From NCBI RefSeq assembly GCF_003255815.1, contig NC_037670.1:24750167-24814166 (forward strand): 64,000 nt of DNA, read 5' to 3'. A program made the translations under genes and the position numbers. Source of the DNA: Theropithecus gelada (taxonomy: Eukaryota > Chordata > Mammalia > Primates > Cercopithecidae). Below the pieces are notes generated by a model. The model was not told the origin of the DNA and did not search any database. It was given only the letters and a program-made list of their open reading frames with translations. Positions 21,091 to 32,470 of the stretch are shown piece after piece (the stretch's first letter is position 1; each line of letters opens with the position of its first letter).

Positions 21091-23440
21091 AGACTACAAG
21101 CTGGGGTCATGAGGAAATTAGGGGAGTGGGAATGGAATTGTGCTCTAAGAAACTGTGGCAGTAAAAAATGACTATCAATTTGTCAAAATGCATAAAACAG
21201 TATGTCACAAAGAGTGACATACAAATTTGATGTACAGAATTACAATTTTGCTATATGTAAGTTAACTTTTAAAAATCAACCAGCGTGTTGGCTGAATGGA
21301 AGAGGGGAGCACTTGAGAAGAAACACAGACAGTAAGAAAGGAACCCAACTGTGTCAGAAATTAATCAATCACCAAGGCTCACTGAGGCAGGTGGGGGACA
21401 AAAGAGCTGACCTAGGTATCTTCGGAAACCCTGTTTTGACTTGATACTGGAATGCTAAAGACAGCAAGAACTATACTCCATGCTGTACTTTATTTGGTAA
21501 ATTTGTTTGTCTCTGGGTTATGAGTTAGCAAAATAAGAAATGTACGGTAGATGCTGTGAGTCACATTCTCACTGTCAGGGAAAGGCATTACAAATAAGGA
21601 AGAAGGCTGGAGAGAACCAAGTGGTGCTGAATTGGAGTCAGAAGTATCAATATAAACTTATGTTTATTTAAAACATATATACAGATAAATATATGCAGAA
21701 ATAAACATAGATGCGTGTATACATATGGGTTGGTGCATATGACATGCATTGCCTGGTTCTGTCTGCTGAGAGGACCTACAGGCAATGACATTCCAGTAGC
21801 AATGAGCACTTATATTGCCCAGATCTTGATTCTAAATTCAACTTTGCAATAAAAGGAAACAGGGCTTTTGGAGTAATGGTTAACTCCAAAGCTGGAGCAA
21901 AGAATATGTAAGACGAACATAGAGGATTTGTGGTACCAGAAAGTAAAGAAGTGTTCCAACAAAAGAAATGGAGGCTTGCAACAGGGGGCATGAGCCAGCC
22001 TATAAGAGCTCCCAGCGGCCAAAGCTGAAACAATTTGATCAGGAAAATGAATTGTTATAGTATTGCATTATTGCATTATTATCCAAAGAATAAAATAAAT
22101 AATGCTGAGTTCATACAGATATAAATAAATAACTGAATAAATAGATAGATGGCGGAGAAGGAATAACACTTCCTTCTAGAGAAATTGTAATTAATAAATG
22201 TAGAAAGAATGTGGAAAATACAACCAGTAATAAAAATTTCTGCAGTCAAGGTCTACACATGGATACCAAAATTAGTGAGCAAAATTTAAAAAAAAAAAAA
22301 AAAAAAGTTATTTTTATAGCCTCAAAGGACCCCCTTCAACATAAATGTCTATTAATCACAAAAAGAAAAATAGGAACTTTCAAGTGGAGAATTTTGACAG
22401 ACAGACACCACCCTAGCCTAGTAATCGAGGTTAACACCACCCACCTTAGCCTAGAAATCAAGGTTAACACCACCAATAGTAAAACAGAGAGTCATCACGT
22501 ACTCTCTGACCTGATGCCCTGAGAAGGGCCCATCACCTCTATTATTCAACCCCAAAATGTACAAGCTCAATCTCATCATGACAAAACATCAGACACACCA
22601 AACCTGAAGGACATTCTGTGAAATAACCGACCAATGCTCTTTAAAAGTAGGAAGGTCATGAAAGTCAAGGAAACACCAAGGAGCTGTCACAGATTCAATC
22701 CAGGATATCACCCTGTATTTAATTGTCATATCTCCTTGGAAAAAACCAATAAACAAATGGGGGAGAAAGAATAAGACTTCCTTCTAGAGAAACAGCAATT
22801 AATAAATGTAGAAAGAATGCAGAAAATGGCCAGGCATGATGGCTCGTGCCTGTAATCTCAGAAGTTTGGGAGGCCAAGAAGGGCGGATCAACTGAGGTCA
22901 GGAGTTCAAGACCAGCCTGGTCCATATGGTGAAACCCCTTACTAAAAATACAGAATTACCTGGGTGTGGTGGTGCATGCCTGTAATCCCGGCTACTTGGG
23001 AGGTTGAGGCAGCAGAATCACTTGAACCTGGGAGGCAGGGGTTGCAGTGAGCTGAGATCGTGCCATCGCACTCCAGCCTGGGCAAAAGGGGCGAAACTCT
23101 GTCTCAAACTAAAAAGAAATGCAGAAAATACAACCAGTAATAAAAATGTGGACCAAAACAAGTAGATGTGACAATTAAATACAGGGTGATATCCTGGATT
23201 GGCTCTGGATCAGAAGAAGGACCGTGGTGGAAACACTGGAGAAAACTGAATAAAGTGTGCAATTTAGTTAGTAGCATTGTATCAATGTTAATTTCTTAGT
23301 TGTGATCTTGGTCCTATGGTTTTGTTAAATGCTAACATTAGGATATGCTGGATTAGGGGGATACGGAACTCTGTACTATTTTTGCAACTTTACTGTAAGT
23401 CTAAAAGTATCTCAAAATCAAAAGTTTTTTTTTTTTTTTT
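21091..23440 (+). mobile_element. old LINE-like 3' region (probably L1M), rearranged
   Basis: This follows the L1M ORF2 block in the same orientation. It has features I recall from a long, old interspersed repeat: 'CAATGACATTCCAGTAGCAA', 'GGTACCAGAAAGTAAAGAAG', 'CCCCAAAATGTACAAGCTCA' and a terminal 'GCAACTTTACTGTAAGTCTA' before a final A/T-rich stretch. The family name is uncertain. The copy carries a duplicated segment (22150-22240 and 22755-23150), an inverted repeat (22700-22734 against 23168-23202) and an Alu at 22829. Confidence 0.5.
22829..23115 (+). mobile_element. AluS-like element
   Basis: Full-length plus-strand Alu with diverged arms and a short, decayed tail (ACTAAAAAG). The flanks GAATGCAGAAAAT (22816-22828) and GAAATGCAGAAAATA (about 23116-23130) form a target duplication. 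It inserted into the second copy of a local duplication. Confidence 0.92.
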
Positions 23441-23444
23441 GAAG

Positions 23445-25640
23445 GAAATGGGCTAATTTTCACTGTGAATGTTCAAATACTTGCAAGCTATTGATCTCTG
23501 GGTGAGATGCCTTCTCTCCATAGAAGCCACTTTGATTCTCTCCTGCCAGCCTGATAGTGATTAATGTTACGGGCAAATGCGTTCTTCCCTTTTTGAGATT
23601 CTGTTGTTCACTAGCTCAGTGCCCATACAGTTCATGTCCATCACCACATAGGCAAACACAGTAAACAGGCTGTCAGTCTCTGCCTCCTATTTATAGTCCT
23701 CATGTTTTGAACAATGGAACTGTTGATCCAATAGATGCTGCTATGTCTCATGAAATCAGACAGCTTGTGCGGGAGTCATTTAATTAAAACTTTCAGGCGG
23801 AAGTACAATTGTCTGTTGGGAAGGGGTACACAAAGGAGGTTCAAGGCCTAATCTTAGAGGGATCAACAGAAGACCCAGTTGCTTTTGTGGTTGCTGAGTG
23901 ATAAGTGCTTATAGCCTTGGCCCTGACAAACTCAGTCTCCTTCCCCAGTCGGGTGGGGCAGGCATCAGTGGGAACAGGCTGCTTGGCTGCTGGGGGGTGT
24001 CTGTAGGGAAGTGGGGAGGAAGGAGCGGCGAAACTATTCCCTGAGCCTAGACCACGGCTCGGCATCTTCTCGTAGGCTTGTGCAGCCCAAGGCATTTTGT
24101 GTTATGAGGAACTCCCAGGGATTTCTGCAAAGTCTTAGAAACTGCCCAAGTTGTGGGATCTAGAGGGGGGTGTGTATGCTCTGGGGGTGGAGTGAGGCTC
24201 ATTGCTGGCACTGTAGGAAGGTTGACTAGAAGGGAAAAAACAGGAACAAGCTGTGTGGATCTCCTGAATCCTTTTGCTGTACTCCAAAATAGAAATAGAA
24301 ATAGCAAATGACCCTGAGGTTGGGCAACATGCTCCACCCAGATTACCCAGGATTTGTGATCTGAGTCAATGAGCAGTGCCAGCTTGGAGGCGAGGTATTG
24401 AGGAAGGGCTTAGTTTCTTCCCAAGACATGCTGCTGGGTCAGAACCCAGTCAACACCACCTTCTTTGCTGATTCAGTTTGTCCTCATCTCTGGGTTTGCC
24501 AAAGTCTCCCAACCATGACAGGGGTGGATTCTTGCGCAGAGCAGAGTGACTGGAACATTAGAAGATGGGTTATAAATTAGAAGACAGAAAGACTGAAAAC
24601 TATCAGTAATAAACTTTACAAATCTGGGATGAAGGAACCAGTGTTTGATTTCCACATTAGCATCCAGCTCAAAATTTGCAACAAACGATCAATGAGTTGA
24701 ATATTTGGTGAGGGAACCCCTTTCTCATTTGAGCTCATGCAGAGCCACACAATCCAACTCTTTCCCTTTCTGTCCGGAAAGCAGGTGCCATGGAGGTATG
24801 TGTACATCTGCATATTCTTCTAATTGTATGTACTCGCATATATACTCATACGTGAAGTTCTGCTTGTTTTCATTTGGGACACATGGGAAGTGCTCCCTCC
24901 CATTGCAAACCATGGAGGCATCTGCTAAAATCTGCTGTGTCCCCTCTGCACGTGTTAGCGATGCATTCAGTCTAGCAGCACAGCCAGAAAAAGCAGCATG
25001 AACTGGAGTGAAAGGTGAACAGTTGACTCTTTGAGAGATGCTGCTTGAGCTAGTGAAAAATCTTGCAAGAGTAGCCAAAATAGTCCGCAGATCTCTCCAG
25101 ATGAAGTAAGCTCAAGAGAGTAAATTTGACTATTATAATACAGTGTATTATTCTTGCTGTTAAAGGGTGATTAGAAACATGCAAATAAAGTCATGCATTT
25201 CACTTTGGTTTTCATTTCACCCTGGACCATGTCCTCGCAGCACACAGGACAAAAGATGAAGGGAGATAGCATCCTGACTGATGATGACACAAAGAAGGGA
25301 AGCCTTTGTCACGTTCAGGCCTAAGACTTCCTAAGATATGACTGAGTCTTCATTCTCTGCAAAACAAAAGGCGGGGCAGGGGGCGTGTTAAATAAAACTT
25401 ATTTTCTGAACTCAAGGCACGTAGTCCTCAAAGCAGTATTCCAGCATGAACATCTACCTCCTGAAAATAGGGAACAGCCCACTGTGGGCGCTTGGAGTGA
25501 AAGCAATGTCTTTCTACTGTCACTTCCACTTTCTGATTGTGAGTCAGGGACCCGTGGTCTGAACAAATTAACAATGGTAGCGTATGTTGTGAGGAGGAAA
25601 GTGACATCAGAGGACAAGCACAAAAGGAAAATCAAAATTA
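23445..25640. other. unassigned sequence with possible regulatory block
   Basis: About 2.2 kb without repeats I can name. The part 23490-23830 has mixed composition and motif-like strings, including 'TTTGAACAATGGAACTG' (SOX-like) and 'GTCATTTAATTAAAAC' (homeodomain-like). Overlapping open frames at 23841-24337 and 24705-25078 show no recognisable domain. Confidence 0.35.
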
Positions 25641-25644
25641 ATTT

Positions 25645-25949
25645 CTTTTTATAGAGGCAGAGTCTCACCCCGTCCCCCAGGCTGGAGTGCAGCGGTGCGA
25701 TCTGAGCTCACTGCCAACCCCTGCCACCCGGGTTCAAGCGATTCTCTTACGTCAACCTGCAGAGTAGCTGCAACTGCAGGCCTGCACCACCACGTCTGAC
25801 TAATTTTTTTTTTTTTTTTTGGTATTTTTAGTAGAGACAGGGTTTCATCATGTTGGCCAGGCTGTTCTCGATCTCCTGACCTCAGGCAATCCACCTGCCT
25901 CGGCCTCCCAAAGTGCTGGGATTATAGGCGTGAGACACAAGGCCCGGCC
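25645..25949 (-). mobile_element. AluS-like element, diverged
   Basis: Reverse Alu from an eroded T-tail (TTTCTTTTTATAG) to GGCC at 25949. The middle linker has grown to a T18 run at about 25804. The flanks TCAAAATTAAT (25632-25642) and TCAAAATCAAT (25950-25960) are a one-mismatch target duplication. Confidence 0.93.
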
Positions 25950-25960
25950 TCAAAATCAAT

Positions 25961-28089
25961 GTTTTAACGTTAAAAACTTGAAACAGTAACATTTAACTGT
26001 AATTTGTGGTTAAGTGACATAAATAGTTACATCTGATACACATGTGCACAGTGTCTCTCTCTCTCTCTTATACACACACACAGTTACACAAATACACTGT
26101 CACATGCACACACTCCACTTGTAGCTGTGCACATTCTACGGTTGCTGGGTAAGAAATATTACATTTATTCTTGCCACCCTGATAAGACTGCACTTTGTGC
26201 TGCAGGCTGATGCATGGAAAAGAGGCTGCCCCAGCCAGGGACATCCACGGAGAGGAGACAGCCCCGTGTCTTTGGAACAGCTTTGAGAACAGGGTAAGGC
26301 CAAGTGTGCATGAACAGATTCAGCTCCCCAAAACCCGACCGCTTAAGGACATGCAAGGTGCTGTTCTGGTTCCTGCTGATGCAGAACCTCGCCCCCACTA
26401 ATGAGAGTGGGTGACAGTCTGGCATGCGGTAGAGGACAGGCCATGTAAACCCGTGTGTGCTTTGCTTGGAAGCGCAGTGTGTTAGGGACAAAGGGTCATA
26501 TAATAAAAACCTCAAGTAGGAAAGGACTCATTCCAACTGGAGTCAGGGAAGGAAACCTCAGAGAGGGTGGCTCGGTGGAGCAGGCAGGATTTGAGTTCAG
26601 ATGTGACAGGCAAATCAAATTTCTACAGGTGAGGAGGAGGGGAAGAGCATTTCCAAGAGAGGAATCAGAGCGCAATCAGATGTCACTGGTACATTTGATG
26701 TGAGGGTTTATTGGGAAGATGGTTTCTTCAGCTCTCCAAAGGTCTGGCCCTTATCACTCTATATTGAATATGTTGCCAGGACTCTCAGGATTATTTTAAA
26801 ATCCCCATCGTTTTGTTAATAATGATAGTGGTTCAGCAAGTTGGTTCTCTGCTGCATTCAGAAGCTCTAAGACCTGAGCTGCAGGCTGCAATCCCCTCTG
26901 AGAGGGGCTACGACTCAGTTGTGTAGAGTCACACCACCGAGGACAGAAATATGAAAGTCAGTCATTGTCACCCACGTGTTTAAAACTGTGGCAAATTGTA
27001 CTGATTACAGGAGCAATTTCCTCCAACTGTTGGAATTAAATATTCTCAGAGTAATTCTGTTTAAATCCAGATGCAAATCCTTTAATGTCTATAGATATTA
27101 AATAAGAACCTGCGGGCTCTGACTTAAGTTTCCTACTGTTATCACTCTCATATTCTCAGTAGATAAGAACCAAATGTCACTGGGTGCCAAGTAAATATGG
27201 GAAGCTCAGATACATTGCTTTTATCAATGTTTGGCTGGCTTATTCAGTTTGAAGGCTGAACCAAAATAATAACACATTTAGAGGACCTGACTGTCCTTAA
27301 AATGAAATTATTATACTGAAGAGGGAAAATATCAGGCTATGTTTCTACCCTTTGGGACAAGAGGAAGAAGTCTAGAATGCAGCTCTTGGGTAGCCAACAA
27401 TTTGAAAATTTTTAAAACAGGACAAAGAAAGCCCAGCAACATGATTGAATTAGTCCCTTTGTTTGAGATAAGAAAAGCCACTAGCCCTGAGCCAAGGATA
27501 TTTTTACCTGTTTTCTTTTTCTATTGAAGTTGGGGTTCTCTTGCAAGTCCAGGTGAATTATAGACAAACGGAACCAATCAACCTTGAATCCCTGGGAATA
27601 TTTTCCATAAGAGCGGAGGTATTACCTATCTTGATATTGAACTCTTAGGGACTTCTGCCTTGCCATATCTCTCCCTTGTCTCTGAAGATCCAGACCTTTC
27701 TTTTTCCTTCCTTCCTATTTTACTTTCTGTGACTGTGTCTTGATGATCATATTAGCTTCTTGTTCTCAACTTTTTTATCCTCACCACCTTGAGATAAATA
27801 TATGTCACTGAAATTCTTAAATAAATGGAGCCATAAGAAAAACATGGACTACTAATCTGAAACTATGATAGAGTTTGAACGTGTTGTTTGAAAAACAGAA
27901 AATTTTGAAAATGGTAAAGATCAAAATTATGGTACCATGGTTGATAGTGAAGCGTCAGTGGAAGATGGTTTAGAGAATGCCCACTGTCTGATGGGGTATC
28001 TGCCTGGTGCCCTAGGTCCTCTCCATCACGACGTCCACTGCTGCTCCCTAATCCAGGCCTTCCTTTCTTCCAATGGGTCTATCATAAGG
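25961..28089. other. unassigned sequence
   Basis: About 2.1 kb with no gene or repeat recognised apart from a short CT/CA microsatellite at 26053-26085. Open frames at 26165-26703 overlap on both strands and lack supporting features. Confidence 0.4.
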
Positions 28090-28230
28090 GGCAGCGCAAT
28101 GAAGTTGTTTGGGAATACTGGGATTGTTCTACATCTTGATTGTAATGTGGCTTGTAAGTCCATGCATTTGTCAAAACTCATAGATCTGTACACAAAAAAG
28201 AATGGATTCTGCAGTGTGTACATTTAAAGA
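28090..28230 (+). mobile_element. L1M/L1ME 3' end fragment
   Basis: 'CTGGGATTGTTCTACATCTT', 'GATTGTAATGTGGC' and 'GCATTTGTCAAAACTCATAG' followed by 'ATCTGTACAC' is the characteristic old L1 3' UTR end. The minus-strand frame over it is incidental. Confidence 0.75.
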
Positions 28231-28379
28231 TATATAGTCTGTGATTACTTACAGTCAAATGGAGCCAGTTTTTTAATGTTAAAGTCCTTTTACAGTCCTC
28301 ACCTTTCCATATCCTAGAGCTCTGCCTCTCATGGGTATTATTTGTGGAACAGTTTTTAATCTAGCAGGGACCTGCCCTG

Positions 28380-28790
28380 GGGCCTGCTCACATTCCTCCA
28401 ATATGCCTTGTATTTTTCATGTCCCCATGCCTCTCCCCTGACCCTGCCCTCTCCCCTGACACTATGGCAGGTTCCCCTGGTCCTACCCTCTACACCTTGC
28501 CTTCCATCTTTTCCGTCTTATGAGTCTCAACTTCTCCATGAAGCTTCCTTAGGTCTCTGCTGTCCATACACATCTGGGTCATCTGGATTCACAGAACTTA
28601 TTATCAAGATCCTTTTTGGACATTTGTTCTCTTGCACTGTCTGCTGACATATCTCAATCCTTATTATACTCTTGCTTTCTCACACCTTGGGAATTTATCT
28701 TCATTTCCCCAATTAAATAAACTATAGTTGCCTTAGGAATGGATCCAGCTGTGTGTATATTGTAGGGATTGAATAAATACTCATGAATGG
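28380..28790 (+). mobile_element. L2 LINE 3' end
   Basis: 'CTCAACTTCTCCATGAAGCT' and 'CACTGTCTGCTGACATATCT' are L2-like, and the segment ends with 'GGGATTGAATAAATACTCAT', close to the L2 terminal motif (CAATAAATGTTTGTTGAATG). Confidence 0.6.
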
Positions 28791-28797
28791 AGAGCCA

Positions 28798-28995
28798 AAA
28801 TGCCCACTAGTGGATAGCTCAGAGTTCAACATGCCTGGATTCAAACCTCACCTATGCCTCTGTCTACTATATTATTATCTCTAAGACTCATTCTCTTTAT
28901 TTGTCAAATGGGGATAATAACAGCATAGGATTGTCAAGACATTAAATATGTGAAATACCAACACAGTGAATAGTACACAGCAAGCAATACATTTT
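28798..28995 (-). mobile_element. MIR SINE
   Basis: Antisense MIR: 'GCCTGGATTCAAACCTCACC', 'ATTCTCTTTATTTGTCAAAT', 'GGGGATAATAACAGCATAGG', 'ACATTAAATATGTGAAATA' and 'AATAGTACACAGCAAGCAAT' follow the reverse consensus in order. Confidence 0.8.
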
Positions 28996-29009
28996 TGGCT
29001 GTATATGTA

Positions 29010-29140
29010 TTCCATAAATGGTTCATTGAACCCTCGCTTGGGACTTGGGACATGGCAGAGAATAGGATAGGACAGACATAACCCCGGTTTTGTAAAGTTT
29101 ACCTTCTGCTGGGGAAGAAGCAGGACAGGTAAGTTGTTGT
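29010..29140 (-). mobile_element. L2 fragment
   Basis: 'GGGACATGGCAGAGAATAGG', 'ATAGGACAGACATAACC' and 'TTACCTTCTGCTGGGG' match the reverse L2 sequence (GGGATACAGCAGTGAACAAAACAGACAAA...CTTACATTCTAGTGGGG). Confidence 0.6.
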
Positions 29141-29221
29141 TATTATTGCATTCTTTGTTATAGGAACAAGATGTTCCCTAGTCCTCTGGTCTCCTAGCAT
29201 CATGCCATTATTATCCAAATA

Positions 29222-30993
29222 CAGACAGTCCCCAACTTATAATATTTTTGACATAATGACTTTTTGACTTTACCGTGGGTTTATTCAGGTACTAAAGGCA
29301 TTTTTTTTTCAAATTAGATCTTTTTTAAAAAAAATCATACTTTAAATTCTGTGATACATGTACAGAACATGCAGGTTTGTTACATAGGTATGCACGTACC
29401 ATAGTGGTTTGCTGCACCCATCAACGCATCATCTACATTAGGTATTTCTCCTAGTGCTATCCCCTGATCCCCTGACAGGCCCGAGTGTGTGTTGTTCCCC
29501 TCCCTGTGTCCATGTGTTCTCATTGTTCAACTCCCACTTATGAGTGAGAACATGTGGTGTTTGGTTTTCTGTTCCTGGGTTAGTTTGCTGAGAATGATGG
29601 TTTCCAGCTTCATCCATGTCCCTGCAAAGTACATAAACTCATCCTTTATTATGGCTGCATAGTATTCCATAGTGTATGTGTGCCACATTTTCTTTATTCA
29701 GTCTATCATTGATGGGCATTTGAGTTGGTTCCAAGTCTTTGCTATTGTGAAGAGTGCTGCAATAAACATGCGTGTGCATGTGTCTTTATAGTAGAATCAT
29801 TTATAATCCTTTGGGTATATACCCAGAAATGGGATTGCTGGGTCAAATGATGTTTCTGGTTCTAGATCCTTGAGGAATTGCCACACTGTCTTCCACAATG
29901 GTTGAACTAATTTACACTCCTGCCAACAGTGTAAAAGCATTTCTATTTTTCCACATCCTCTCCACCATCTGTTGTTTCTTGACTTTTAGTGATCACTATT
30001 CTAACTGGTGTGAAATGGTATCTCATTGTGGTTTTGATTTGCATTTCTCTAATGACCAGTGACGACTGGCTTTTTTTCATGTGTTTGTTGGCTGTGTAAA
30101 TGTCTTCTTTTGAGAAGTGTCTGTTCATATCCTTTGCCCATTTTTTGATGGTTTTTTTTTTTTCCTTCTTGTAAATTTGTTTAAGTTCCTGGGAGCTTCT
30201 GGATATTAGCCCTTTGTCAGATGGATAGGTTGCCCAAAGTAATTTATAGATTCAATGCTATTCCGATGAAACTACCATAGACTTTCTTCACAGAATTAGA
30301 AAAAACTACTTTAAGTTTCATATGGAACCAAGAAAGAGCCTGTATAGCCAAGACAATCCTAGGCAAAAAGAACAAAGCTGGAGGCATCAGGCTACCTGAC
30401 TTCAAACTATACTACAAGGCTACAGTAATCAAAACAGTATGGTACTGGTACCAAAACAGATATATAGACCAATGGAACAGAACAGAGGCCTCAGAAATAG
30501 CATCACACATCTACAACCATCTGCTCTTTGACAAACCTGACAAAAACAAGCAATGGGGAAAGGATTCCCTATTTAATAAATAGTGTTGAGAAAACTGGCT
30601 GGCCATACGCAGAAAACTGAAACTGGACCCCTTCCTTACACCTTATACAAAAATTAACTCAAGATGGATTAAAGACTTAAACGTAAGACCTAAAACCATA
30701 AATATGCTAGAAGAAAACCTAGGGAATACCATTCAGGACATAGCCATGGGAAAAAACTTCATGACTAAAACACCAAAAGCAATGACAACAAAAGCCAAAA
30801 TTGACAAATGGGATCTAATTAAACTAAAGAGCTTCTGCACAGCAAAAGAAACTATCATTAGAGTGAACAGGCAACCTACAGATGGGAGAAAATTTTTAAA
30901 TGCATTTTTGACTTAATGGAATTTTCTACTTGCAATGGGTTTATTGGGGCCCCATCACAAGTCAAGGAGCATCTGTATCTGATACCTGCTCTC
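29222..30993. mobile_element. Tigger-like DNA transposon split by an L1
   Basis: The left end (29222-about 29310) reads CAGACAGTCCCCAACTTATA and the right end (about 30898-30993) closes with its inverse, AGTCAAGGAGCATCTGTA. These are terminal inverted repeats of a TcMar-Tigger-type element flanked by TA. 'TTTTTGACTTAATGG' and 'GGGTTTATTGGGGCC' are internal to the right end. Only about 190 bp of transposon remains. The exact subfamily is not certain. Confidence 0.65.
29322..30897 (-). mobile_element. primate L1 (L1PA/PB-type) with 5' inversion
   Basis: The piece 29322-30230 is antisense L1: tail, 3' UTR, and the ORF2 C-terminal region ('GGGTATATACCCAGAAATGG', 'TATTAGCCCTTTGTCAGATG'). The piece 30231-30897 is sense ORF2 ('ATTCAATGCTATTCCGATGA', 'AGAACAAAGCTGGAGGCATC', 'GGAGAAAATTTTT'). 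The two pieces are neighbours in the L1 map, with about a dozen bases lost between them. This is the expected product of twin priming, where the 5' part inserts inverted. The 70-codon frame at 30704-30916 is an ORF2 fragment, without a catalytic core. Confidence 0.9.
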
Positions 30994-31254
30994 TTCTTAC
31001 ATACTGTGGAAAACCCAGAGTTCTTTCACATCCCTCTGAGGATCCTTCAGGTATCTTAGAGTCATTCAATCACTTCTCCCTGAGTCTCTGCTCCCATAAA
31101 TTCTCTACCCTGCTGAGAATAGGACTCCTCTCCACATCACTGCTTCCCAGGAAGAAACACAGCCTCCTTGTCTGCTTTTGCTCACTTTCACTATGTGCTG
31201 GGGGAATAAAAACGTAGACTAAAGCAAAGTACAGAACAAAAGCCATCTTTACTT

Positions 31255-31735
31255 GGAAGGGCAGGTGGACAGATTAAAGATGGCCACCAAGTCTTTGACT
31301 TTCTTCCCTTGGAGGGATGGGGTCCCTGTCCCCTCGCATTAAGTGTGGGTGGCCCATGACTGCTTTGACCAATAGAATATGGTGGGAGTGGTGTTGTGCC
31401 AGGTTTAACCAGGGCTGGCAGTTTCTACTTCCTGTCTCTTGGAGCACTTGCCTGTGGAGCCTGAGCTGTCCTCTGAGGCATTCAACTGACCTATAGAAAA
31501 GATCCAACCCCCACAGAGAGGGAGAGAGGCTAATCCAAGCCCAGACTCCCTGCAAGTGAGTAAAGCCTTCTTGCGCCCTAAGCCCAGCCCAGGTGCCAGT
31601 TGAATACTAGCAAGTAACCTCATCAGTGCCACGTGGAGCAGAATAACTGCCTGGCCACAGAATGTGAGCAGCATAAAACAGGTGTTATTTTAAGTTAGTA
31701 GATTTGGGGTGCTTTGTTACCTAACATAACCAGGG
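31255..31735 (+). mobile_element. MLT1J-like MaLR LTR
   Basis: 'CTGCTTTGACCAATAGAATA', 'GTTTCTACTTCCTGTCTCTT' and the closing 'AGATTTGGGGTGCTTTGTTA' follow the MLT1J-type pattern (TTGACCAATAGAATG...TTTTGGGGTAATTTGTTA). Diverged solo LTR. The minus-strand open frames across 31274-31674 are incidental. Confidence 0.6.
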
Positions 31736-31978
31736 CAGGAGGTAACATTTATAGTTCTCACTTTCCTTGTCTAGATTTAGCCCCCAGTTCTCTTCATTGC
31801 TGAGCCTCCAAACTCCCTGGCCCACCACATAAAAGCAGAAAATCAAATCTCTGTTTCAGCCCTGTTCCAGACTAGTGAAGTACCAGGTGCCTACCTTTGC
31901 ATAAATGTAAAGTTCCATCGCTGGGTGTCCCAAACTGACGCTGTCAACCTTGATACCACACTTCTAAAAGTTATGATA

Positions 31979-32290
31979 GCTGACGGTGATGGCTCACATC
32001 TGTAATCCCAGCACTTTGGGGGGACCAAGGTGGTTGGATCAGTTGAGCCCAGGAGTTCGAGTGAGACCAGCCTTGGCAACATAGTGAAACCCTGTCTCTA
32101 CCAAAAATGCAAATATTACCCGGCCCTGGTGGTACACACCTATAGTCCCAGCTAATCAGGAGGTTGAAGAGGGAGGATTGTGTGAGCCCAGAAATGCAAG
32201 GCTGCAGTGAGCCCTGATCACACCACTGCACTCCAGCCTGTGTGACAGAGTGAGAGCCTGTCTCAAAAATATAAATAAATAAATAAATAA
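31979..32290 (+). mobile_element. AluJ-like element
   Basis: Old Alu with 'GAGCCCAGGAGTTCGAG', 'CTGCAGTGAGCCCTGATCAC' and a tail converted to (AAAT)n (32270-32295). The flanks AAAGTTATGATA (31967-31978) and AAAGTTTTGATA (about 32293) are a one-mismatch target duplication. Confidence 0.92.
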
Positions 32291-32470
32291 ATAAAGTTTT
32301 GATACTTTTTTTATTTGTCCCATATCACATTCTCTAAGAAGAATTCCCTCTCCCTACCACCATCAAGACATAACCCAAAAGGCGGCTTGAGTGGGTATTT
32401 CTCCAAGTCACCCAAATAAGTATACAATCTAAGAAAAACTGTTACAGGACAGAAGGTCATGACTGTGAGT

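Noticed and set aside
22270..22309. Processed pseudogene marked by an A19 run
   Set aside because: The run lies inside the old LINE-like element and its flanks continue that repeat. No target duplication.
30704..30916. 70-codon frame resembling a real protein
   Set aside because: It is an L1 ORF2 fragment within the inverted part of a truncated L1. No promoter, start or catalytic region.
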